From CAJXII01 sp965242915 (GTDB lineage Bacteria > Campylobacterota > Campylobacteria > Campylobacterales > Arcobacteraceae): a DNA stretch of 64,000 nt. The stretch's first letter is position 1, and each line of letters opens with the position of its first letter. The stretch is from contig CBDETN010000022.1 of NCBI GenBank assembly GCA_965242915.1, positions 77,926-141,925 of the forward strand, given 5' to 3'. Both the position numbers and the translations under genes were made by a program. Shown here piece after piece: positions 1 to 6,831 of the stretch. Under the pieces are notes generated by a model. That model was not told the DNA's origin and did not search any database. It saw only the letters and a list, made by a program, of their open reading frames with translations.

Positions 1-1122
1 CTATTAATGGGTTTCACAACATCAAAAGAGTATGCAGAGCTTGAATGGCCTTTGGATATTTTAGTTGTTGTTTGGTGGGTAACATGGGGTGTTTCTATTT
101 TTGGTCTTATTGGGATTAGAAGAGAGAGAACTTTATATATTTCTATTTGGTATTATATTGCTACATTTTTAGCAATTGCTATGTTATATTTATTTAACAA
201 TATGGAAATTCCAACTATGATATTTGCTGATGGTGCGCCAAGTAGCTTTATGCACTCTATATCTATGTATGCAGGTACAAATGATGCCCTGGTTGAGTGG
301 TGGTATGGTCATAATGCTGTTGGTTTTGTATTTACAGTGCCAATTATTGCAATGATTTATTATATTCTTCCAAAAGAATCTGGACAAAATGTTTATTCTT
401 ATAAACTTTCTATTTTAGCTTTCTGGGGACTATTATTTGTTTACCTTTGGGCTGGTGGTCACCACCTTATATATAGTACTGTTCCAGATTGGATGCAAAC
501 CATGGGAAGTGCTATGTCTGTTGTTTTAATTTTACCATCATGGGGATCAGCTATTAATATGCTTCTTACTATGAAAGGTGAGTGGAACCAACTACAAACT
601 AATCCATTAATTAAATTCTTAATTATGGCTTCAACTTTCTATATGTTATCAACAATTGAAGGTCCAATCCAAGCTATCAAAAGTGTTAATGCTATTGCAC
701 ACTTTACTGACTGGATTCCAGGACACGTACATGATGGTGTATTAGGTTGGGTTACATTTATGATTATGGCATCGCTGTTTCATATGGCTCCAAGAATGTA
801 TAAAAGAGAAATTTACTCTAAGTCATTAATGGAAACTCAATTCTGGTTACAAACTATTGCAATCGTACTTTACTTTACATCTATGTGGATCGCTGGTATC
901 ACACAAGGTATGATGTGGAGAGCTTATGATGAATATGGTTCACTGGTTTACTCGTTTATTGATACTGTTAATGTATTACACCCTTACTACACTATTAGAG
1001 CTGTAGGTGGATTGATGTACTTAATTGGTTTCTTTATGTTTGCTTATAACATGTATAAAACTGCAACTTGTGGTAGAATACTTGATAAAGAGCCTGCTAA
1101 CGCTTCGCCTATGGGCGCTTAA
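1..1122 (+). CDS. ccoN: cbb3-type cytochrome c oxidase subunit I (5' truncated by window)
   Basis: This is the catalytic haem-copper subunit of the cbb3 oxidase, the high-affinity terminal oxidase of microaerophiles, in the inner membrane. The frame is open to the left edge (Leu-Leu precedes the first visible Met at position 7), and the 371 visible residues are about 110 short of a usual CcoN, so the N-terminus is outside the window. Haem and CuB ligands are recognisable: WWYGHN, the paired histidines in WAGGHH and the C-terminal WIPGHVHDG with the haem-ligand histidines. Many hydrophobic helices are present. It is followed after 14 bases by ccoO, with an AAGGAAAGGGG ribosome site in between. 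Identification is very firm. Confidence 0.97.
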   Translation, partial: LLMGFTTSKEYAELEWPLDILVVVWWVTWGVSIFGLIGIRRERTLYISIWYYIATFLAIAMLYLFNNMEIPTMIFADGAPSSFMHSISMYAGTNDALVEWWYGHNAVGFVFTVPIIAMIYYILPKESGQNVYSYKLSILAFWGLLFVYLWAGGHHLIYSTVPDWMQTMGSAMSVVLILPSWGSAINMLLTMKGEWNQLQTNPLIKFLIMASTFYMLSTIEGPIQAIKSVNAIAHFTDWIPGHVHDGVLGWVTFMIMASLFHMAPRMYKREIYSKSLMETQFWLQTIAIVLYFTSMWIAGITQGMMWRAYDEYGSLVYSFIDTVNVLHPYYTIRAVGGLMYLIGFFMFAYNMYKTATCGRILDKEPANASPMGA

Positions 1123-1136
1123 GGAAAGGGGATAAT

Positions 1137-1802
1137 ATGTTTCATTGGTTAGAACAAAGACCGTTTTTCTTCGCAGTAGCGGTGTTTTTAACAGTTGCAT
1201 TTGCAGGTATTATAGAAATAATTCCTGATTTTGCTAAACAAAGTCAACCATTAGTTGGTACTAAACCTTATTCGGTTTTAGAATTAGCTGGTCGTCAAGT
1301 TTATATTAGAGATAGTTGTAATGCTTGTCATTCACAATTAATTAGACCATTTAAATCAGAAACTGATAGATATGGTATGTATTCATTAAGTGGTGAGTAT
1401 GCTTATGATAGACCATTCTTATGGGGATCAAAAAGAACTGGTCCAGATTTACAAAGAATTGGTAACTACAGAACTACTGACTGGCATGAAAATCATATGA
1501 TGGATCCGGCATCAGTTGTACCTGGTACAGTTATGCCTTCATATGCATATATGTTTACGAACAAAGCTGATATAGCAACAGCTTATGCAAATGCTAATAC
1601 ACAAAAGCAAGTTTTTGCAGTACCTTACGATCAAGCTGGTATGCCAAAGTTAGGTTCATGGGCTGATGCTCAAGTAACTGTATTGGCAGATGCTAAAGTA
1701 GTTGTTGCAGATATGAAAAACAAAAAAGTAAAAGACGCTGTGGCAAATGGTGAGATTCCTGAAATCGTTGCATTAATTGCATATTTGAATTCTTTAAAAT
1801 AA
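1137..1802 (+). CDS. ccoO: cbb3-type cytochrome c oxidase subunit II, monohaem cytochrome c
   Basis: CcoO is the membrane-anchored monohaem cytochrome c that relays electrons from CcoP towards CcoN. The 221-aa protein has one N-terminal membrane helix (about residues 9-28), a periplasmic domain and a single haem c motif CNACH (C61, C64, H65), and the conserved RTGPDLQRIG segment. Length is normal for the family. It lies between ccoN and ccoQ with 9-14 base gaps, so it is part of one operon. Confidence 0.97.
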   Translation: MFHWLEQRPFFFAVAVFLTVAFAGIIEIIPDFAKQSQPLVGTKPYSVLELAGRQVYIRDSCNACHSQLIRPFKSETDRYGMYSLSGEYAYDRPFLWGSKRTGPDLQRIGNYRTTDWHENHMMDPASVVPGTVMPSYAYMFTNKADIATAYANANTQKQVFAVPYDQAGMPKLGSWADAQVTVLADAKVVVADMKNKKVKDAVANGEIPEIVALIAYLNSLK

Positions 1803-1811
1803 GGGGATAAA

Positions 1812-2045
1812 GTGGATTATGAGACTCTATTGACCGTACAAGGATATGCAAAATTCTTTATATTATTCTTTGTATGTATAGTTTTTTACGGTTATGCATA
1901 CTCTATGTATAAACGACAAAAATCTGGTGAAAGAGATTATGAAAAATATACTAATATTGTGCATGACGATTCTTTTGATACGCAACCTTTGGAAGAGAGA
2001 AAAGAAAAAAACGAGAATAAAAAATTAGAAAAAGGAGAAAGATAG
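1812..2045 (+). CDS. ccoQ: cbb3-type cytochrome c oxidase subunit CcoQ
   Basis: This is a small 77-aa protein with a GTG start preceded by AAGGGG. It has one N-terminal membrane helix (about residues 12-30), including the FYGYAYSMYKRQ segment that Campylobacterota CcoQ proteins typically show, and a very charged, Lys/Glu-rich C-terminal tail. CcoQ helps assemble or stabilise the cbb3 complex. The call rests on its position between ccoO and ccoP and on the topology, since the family is weakly conserved. Confidence 0.88.
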   Translation: MDYETLLTVQGYAKFFILFFVCIVFYGYAYSMYKRQKSGERDYEKYTNIVHDDSFDTQPLEERKEKNENKKLEKGER

Positions 2046-2046
2046 T

Positions 2047-2937
2047 ATGAAATCTATGGTAATAGGTGGTATTATTCTTATCGTAGCACTAATGGCAGGA
2101 ACTTACTTTGTAGCAGGTGACTCTTTTAGTCTAGGTGAAGATTATATTAATGACTTAACAATGCTTGCTGGAGTAGCCATTCTTGGTATTACAGTATTTG
2201 TAGCATTAAAGTACATTAATCAAATTAAAAATGATACAGCAACTGGTGAGTTAGCTGAAGAAAATTGGGATGGAATTGGTGAATACAAAAATGCTATCCC
2301 TACAGGATGGGGATTATCTTTCATCGGTATAATTGTATGGATGTTATGGTATTTCTTTTTTGGATACCCAACAAATCAATTTTCACAAATTGGTCAATGG
2401 AATGAAGAAACTTTAGAACATCAAACTAAGTTTGAATCTAAATGGTCTAACATTTCTAGCGGTGATTTACAAGCAATGGGTGAATCAGTATTTTTAGTAC
2501 AATGTGCTCCATGTCATGGTGTAGATGCTGAAGGTATTGATGGTAAAGCTCAGAATTTAACAAGAAGAATCTCTAAAGCTTCAGTTCTAGAAACTATTGC
2601 AAAAGGTGCAAATAACTTTAAAACTGCATTTCCAGGTGGTATGCCGGCTGGTATGGCAAGTGGAGCAGACGCTGAGGCGGTTGCATCATATGTTTCTGGT
2701 GGATTTAAAGGGACAGCACCTGCTGCATATGCAGCTTGTTCAGCTTGTCATGGTGAAAATGGTGAAGGTATGGCTTATGTTGGACCAAATATCAAATCTT
2801 ATGATGACAGCATTGTTGCTTCAATATTAAAAGATGGTAAAAAATCAAGTATTGGCGAGATGCCTTCATTTGAAGGTAGATTAAGTGATACTCAGGTTAA
2901 AGCAGTTGCTGCATATATTAGAAGTTTAGGAGAATAA
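2047..2937 (+). CDS. ccoP: cbb3-type cytochrome c oxidase subunit III, dihaem cytochrome c
   Basis: CcoP is the dihaem electron-entry subunit. The 296-aa protein has two N-terminal helices (about residues 4-22 and 38-56), a third hydrophobic stretch near 88-106, then two cytochrome c domains. The haem motifs are CAPCH (C153, C156, H157) and CSACH (C231, C234, H235), with candidate distal methionines in GGMPAGMA and GEMPSF. It starts one base after the ccoQ stop and is followed after two bases by the DUF4006 gene. Confidence 0.97.
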   Translation: MKSMVIGGIILIVALMAGTYFVAGDSFSLGEDYINDLTMLAGVAILGITVFVALKYINQIKNDTATGELAEENWDGIGEYKNAIPTGWGLSFIGIIVWMLWYFFFGYPTNQFSQIGQWNEETLEHQTKFESKWSNISSGDLQAMGESVFLVQCAPCHGVDAEGIDGKAQNLTRRISKASVLETIAKGANNFKTAFPGGMPAGMASGADAEAVASYVSGGFKGTAPAAYAACSACHGENGEGMAYVGPNIKSYDDSIVASILKDGKKSSIGEMPSFEGRLSDTQVKAVAAYIRSLGE

Positions 2938-2939
2938 TT

Positions 2940-3185
2940 ATGGCTGGAAACACACAAATTGACCCTAAAACAGAGGGTGGTTTATTTAGTTTGATGCATG
3001 GTATTACAGGTTATTTGATAGCTGTAGTATTATTACTTTCAATTCTTGGAGTTTTAACAGTTCTTGGAATTGGTGCGCAAGCTAATAATGCAATTAATTA
3101 TTATGAGATCAATCAGGACTTACATGGATTAAAATTCAACAGTCCTGATAATCATAAAATGTGGATCAATATAAAGGATAAATAA
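2940..3185 (+). CDS. DUF4006 family small membrane protein
   Basis: This 81-aa protein has one strong membrane helix (about residues 17-45, with the motif FSLMHGITGYLIAVVLL) and a short charged C-terminus. In Campylobacterota a DUF4006 protein is the standard gene after ccoP, and the sequence fits. Its role is not established; placement suggests a cbb3 assembly or stability function. It starts two bases after ccoP, and its stop codon overlaps the start of the next, 30-codon gene (TAATG). Confidence 0.85.
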   Translation: MAGNTQIDPKTEGGLFSLMHGITGYLIAVVLLLSILGVLTVLGIGAQANNAINYYEINQDLHGLKFNSPDNHKMWINIKDK

Positions 3186-3277
3186 TGGATAAAGTTATAG
3201 GATGGCTATTAGTAGTTTCTGCTGTAGTTACAGTTTATTTATCATTTTTAGATCCTGCAAGAGTATTTGTTGGATAG
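3185..3277 (+). CDS. 30-aa single-helix membrane peptide ending the cbb3 operon
   Basis: This short reading frame begins at the ATG of a TAATG overlap with the DUF4006 stop, which is the usual sign of translational coupling. It encodes 30 residues: MDK, a hydrophobic helix (about residues 4-23) and the ending DPARVFVG. A perfect rho-independent terminator begins about 20 bases after the stop. The location, topology and tight overlap support a real small protein, perhaps a cbb3 accessory peptide. No function is known to me. Confidence 0.65.
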   Translation: MDKVIGWLLVVSAVVTVYLSFLDPARVFVG

Positions 3278-3298
3278 ATGATTTATAATCTAAATTAG

Positions 3299-3330
3299 AA
3301 AAGGGGATACGAAAGTATCCCCTTTTTTTT
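3299..3330 (+). terminator. Rho-independent terminator of the cbb3 operon
   Basis: A perfect 12-bp stem (3299-3310 with 3315-3326) with a GAAA tetraloop is followed by a run of eight T. It is placed directly after the small last gene of the oxidase operon. Confidence 0.92.
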
Positions 3331-3364
3331 ATTTTAATTTTAGGAAATATCTTATCAATTTGGC

Positions 3365-3370
3365 TATAAT
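3365..3370 (+). promoter_or_regulatory. Probable -10 box for the TPM-like/FixH-like/addBA group
   Basis: TATAAT, preceded by TTGGC, lies 33 bases upstream of the next start codon and just after the cbb3 terminator. No clear -35 is seen, which is usual for Campylobacterota sigma-70 promoters. Confidence 0.55.
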
Positions 3371-3402
3371 ACACTCTACTTAAATAATTAAAAGGGGCAG
3401 TA

Positions 3403-4032
3403 TTGAAATTAAAATTTTTACTTGCATTTATATTAGTTATCACAACATTAAATGCCCAAGATAACAAATTTATATTACTTCACGATGGCTTAATAGATCA
3501 AAGAGCTCAAGATAAAATCAAACAGATAGGTACAGAAGTACAAGAAAAATTAAAAATTGATATTTATGTACATATTATAGAAAATAACAGCATCAATATG
3601 GACCTTCCAAGAGGTGAGAGAATTATTCAAATGAGAGAGTTTGATAAAAAAGTACTTTCAAAACTAAAACAAACTCAAAATTATGCAGTATTAACTTTAG
3701 TAATTGATCAAATGTATGCAAATATTTTAATGTCAGATAATCTCAAAAATATTATAGACAAAGACGATATTTTAAGTGGATATGTTATACCTTTGCTTGC
3801 TTCGAAAGACAAAAATTCATTGTTTGCAAAAACAAGTGCTGCTTGTCTGAATGGATATGCACAAATAGCAGATAGCTTGGCTAATAATAAAAACATAAAA
3901 CTTGAATCAAGTATTGGAAGTGAAGGAAAAATAGCAGCAACTATTTGGAAGGTATTTATGTATACATTGGTATTGTTTGGTATTGGTGCTTATACGGTTA
4001 TTATTATGAAACAGAAAAAGGTTAAAAAATGA
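3403..4032 (+). CDS. TPM domain-like periplasmic protein with C-terminal membrane anchor
   Basis: The 209-aa protein begins at a TTG preceded by AAAAGGGG. It has a signal peptide (about 1-18, ending LNA), a soluble region (about 20-165) resembling the TPM/YgcG domain (DGLIDQRAQDKIKQIG followed by a predicted sheet-helix pattern), and one C-terminal helix (about 185-203) followed by KQKKVKK. TPM proteins have proposed roles in membrane protein assembly or photosystem repair, and no precise role is known here. It overlaps the next gene by four bases. Family assignment is by pattern only. Confidence 0.6.
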   Translation: MKLKFLLAFILVITTLNAQDNKFILLHDGLIDQRAQDKIKQIGTEVQEKLKIDIYVHIIENNSINMDLPRGERIIQMREFDKKVLSKLKQTQNYAVLTLVIDQMYANILMSDNLKNIIDKDDILSGYVIPLLASKDKNSLFAKTSAACLNGYAQIADSLANNKNIKLESSIGSEGKIAATIWKVFMYTLVLFGIGAYTVIIMKQKKVKK

Positions 4033-4586
4033 GTAAGCCTATGAGTAAACCTTTACTTTACGGTATTTTTATAATTAAATTTTTACTTGGTTTAGGACTT
4101 ATTATTTGGACTGTTATGATGACTTTATCATCAGATGTTGGGGAAGATGATGATAACGCATTTTTAAGTACCTATCATAAAGTAGATGATAATTTCAATC
4201 AAATGAGTATAGATAATACTAATTTTAAAAATAAATACAATGTAAAATTAGAATTAAATGATAAAATTATTTATGGATTAGATATGCAAGATGTATTTTT
4301 AGCACAACGAGTTATTAAAAAGAGAAAGAATAAAAAAGATATTCTTAAAGTAGGTGAAAACAACTTTAAATATACTATTCAAACTAAAGATGGTACAGAG
4401 GTTAAAAATGCCAAATTTACTATGCTGATTACAATGGCTACAAATCATAAATATGATAAAAATTTAGAGTTTAAAACTGACACAGAAACTTTTAAACTAG
4501 ATAAAAAGGGATATTGGAATATTACAGGAACTGTAGAGATAGATGAAGATAAAGGTTATTTCTTTATAAAAACAAATGCACGATAA
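4029..4586 (+). CDS. FixH-like membrane protein
   Basis: The 185-aa protein has one N-terminal membrane helix (about residues 10-32) and a periplasmic beta-rich domain. The layout (short cytoplasmic start, helix, then an extracytoplasmic domain with polar strands) and the location beside the cbb3 operon fit the FixH family, which is linked to copper delivery or maturation of cbb3 oxidase. I see no obvious copper-binding Met/His cluster. The stop overlaps the addB start by 11 bases. Other membrane-anchored domains remain possible. Confidence 0.5.
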   Translation: MSKPMSKPLLYGIFIIKFLLGLGLIIWTVMMTLSSDVGEDDDNAFLSTYHKVDDNFNQMSIDNTNFKNKYNVKLELNDKIIYGLDMQDVFLAQRVIKKRKNKKDILKVGENNFKYTIQTKDGTEVKNAKFTMLITMATNHKYDKNLEFKTDTETFKLDKKGYWNITGTVEIDEDKGYFFIKTNAR

Positions 4587-6831
4587 AATATTATTAGTTT
4601 TTCCTACAAGTAGAGCAATACGAGGGTATGTCTCTACTTTAAAGGAAACTAATACTTTTCTACCACATTCTATTTCAATCGGTGATTTTTTTCAAAGAAT
4701 AATTTTAACTCCTAATAAAAAATTAATATCATCAGAATTAAAAACGATATATTTACAACAAGTGGTTCAAGATATAGATATTAAAGCATTAGGGATAAAT
4801 TCTGATTTTAACTCTTTTTTAAAACAAAGTGAATATATTTTTAGATTCTTCAATGAGCTGGCAAGTGAATTTAAAACTATTGAAGATCTACACAATGCTG
4901 ATACCTATGCACATTATTTAGACCATTTGGAGATACTTCAAATCATACAGAGCAATTATCATAAACTATTAATTGACAATGGATATATTGACCAAAGTTT
5001 ATTGCCGACAAATTATGAGATAAATAAGGATTATTTAAAGCAATTTGATAAAATTGAGATTATTCATGAAGGTATTTTTAGTGGTTTTGAATTAAAAGTT
5101 ATTCAAGATATATCAAAAATTATAGAAGTGGATATACAATATAAGCAAAACTCACCTATAAAAGATTATGATGTTCAAATAGTACCAATAAACCAGAAGA
5201 TATTGCAAGTAGCTTTTATAAAACAAAAGATTTACGAGATGATAACTATTCATAATATTGACCCGTCAAAAATTGTTGTTGTTTTACCTGATGAGAGTTT
5301 TCATACTACATTGGCACTTTTCGATGATGAGAAATATTTTAACTTTGCTATGGGTAATGATATAAATCAAAGTAAAATTAAACAAACAGTAGAAACCATA
5401 AATAAAATATTGATAAATTATGAACCCAAAGACAAAGATAAATTGGATTTATTTAATATTAATCAAAATCTATTTGAGAATTTAATCAAACCAAATTGGA
5501 ATACAACTATCAATAAGGAATTATTTTTAAATATTTTAGAGCAGCTATTTTTATGTGAGCCAAACGAAGAGATATTAGAAAAACTAAATGAATTAAAAAT
5601 ATCTTTAATTATTCTTTTTTTCACACAACAATTAAATCTAAAACTAAAAGATATGTTTAAAATACTTCGAAATAAAATAAATGAGATAACTTTAGATGAT
5701 ACACACGGTGGTAAAATAACAGTACTTGGACTTCTTGAAACCAGGGCAGTTCAATACGACGGTGTGATTGTTGTAGATTTTAATGATGATAAAATACCTA
5801 AACGAAGTATTAAAGATAAATTTTTATCCACTAGTGTAAAAGAATTTGCAGGGTTGCCGACATCTGCCAATAGAGAAGAGTTACAAAAATATTATTATAA
5901 AAATTTATTTGATGCGGCTGTAAAGATAGCCATTTGTTATGTTGATGATGAGACTAGTACAAAAAGTAGATTTATAAGTGAAATATTTCCTAAAATAAAA
6001 GAGGATGATACTATTTATGATTTTAGTAAAATTCTTTATCAATCAAAAGAGTTAAAAAGGTTCCAAAAAGAGATAATACTAGATATAGATTTATCAAAAC
6101 AATCTTGGTCAGCAACTTCACTTAAAAATTATCTTCAATGCAAAAGGAAGTATTACTTTAATTATATTGCTAAAATCAAAGAACATAATATTAGTTTAAA
6201 GCCTGCGGGTTATGAATTGGGGGATATAATCCACAAAGTTCTTGAAAAACTCACTACTCCCTCGTTCCCACTCTCCAGAGTGGGAACGAGATTAACAGTT
6301 ACTAATCTAAACAATGAATTAGCTAAGTATCAAGGTACAAATCCTTATTTAACCATGGAACTTGAAATTTGGAAAAGAAAATTAGAAAAATTCATCAAAG
6401 CAGAAGAGGAAAGAACTAGTAAAGGATATATAGTTTTTGAAGTAGAAAAGTCTTTTAGCTTTGAATATAAGGGAATTACTTTAAAAGGTACGATTGATAG
6501 AATTGATAAACTAAGCGAAGGAAAGTATGAGATACTTGATTATAAAACTTCAAGTAATTTAAAAATAGATACTGATAAAACTTATGAAAAATCTTGTGAT
6601 TTTCAACTCGAATTTTATTTTCTATCGCAAAGAGATAAAATGATTGAAAATATTGGATATTATGATTTAAATACAGCAACTGTTAAAAGTGAAATTATGC
6701 TGGAAGAAAAAATCAAACTATTGGATATTCACTTAAAAGCTTTAAAAACTACACAAGTCAATTTTAATTTAACAGAAGATAAAACACAATGCTTATATTG
6801 TCCATATAAAATCATGTGTGGTAGAGAATAA
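4576..6831 (+). CDS. addB: AddB-like PD-(D/E)XK nuclease subunit
   Basis: This is the AddB-type subunit (751 aa) of the double-strand-break-resecting helicase-nuclease. The N-terminus (LLVFPTSRAIRG) is the degenerate helicase start seen in AddB. The C-terminal nuclease has the GTIDRID and ILDYKTS catalytic segments. Four cysteines fit the AddB iron-sulfur staple: one in LQCKRKYYF (near residue 520) and three at the end (C739, C742, C748). A 30-bp palindromic repeat lies in frame at about residues 562-572, between the first cysteine and the nuclease core, adding a PSFPLSRVGT-type peptide. The stop overlaps the addA ATG (TAATG), so the two are coupled. Confidence 0.88.
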   Translation: MHDKILLVFPTSRAIRGYVSTLKETNTFLPHSISIGDFFQRIILTPNKKLISSELKTIYLQQVVQDIDIKALGINSDFNSFLKQSEYIFRFFNELASEFKTIEDLHNADTYAHYLDHLEILQIIQSNYHKLLIDNGYIDQSLLPTNYEINKDYLKQFDKIEIIHEGIFSGFELKVIQDISKIIEVDIQYKQNSPIKDYDVQIVPINQKILQVAFIKQKIYEMITIHNIDPSKIVVVLPDESFHTTLALFDDEKYFNFAMGNDINQSKIKQTVETINKILINYEPKDKDKLDLFNINQNLFENLIKPNWNTTINKELFLNILEQLFLCEPNEEILEKLNELKISLIILFFTQQLNLKLKDMFKILRNKINEITLDDTHGGKITVLGLLETRAVQYDGVIVVDFNDDKIPKRSIKDKFLSTSVKEFAGLPTSANREELQKYYYKNLFDAAVKIAICYVDDETSTKSRFISEIFPKIKEDDTIYDFSKILYQSKELKRFQKEIILDIDLSKQSWSATSLKNYLQCKRKYYFNYIAKIKEHNISLKPAGYELGDIIHKVLEKLTTPSFPLSRVGTRLTVTNLNNELAKYQGTNPYLTMELEIWKRKLEKFIKAEEERTSKGYIVFEVEKSFSFEYKGITLKGTIDRIDKLSEGKYEILDYKTSSNLKIDTDKTYEKSCDFQLEFYFLSQRDKMIENIGYYDLNTATVKSEIMLEEKIKLLDIHLKALKTTQVNFNLTEDKTQCLYCPYKIMCGRE
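6261..6290. repeat. Palindromic repeat copy 1, inside addB
   Basis: Perfect 14-bp inverted arms (CTCGTTCCCACTCT and its complement) surround a 2-base centre. It is the most complete copy of the family. The coding frame reads through it as a FPLSRVGT-type peptide. Confidence 0.95.
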
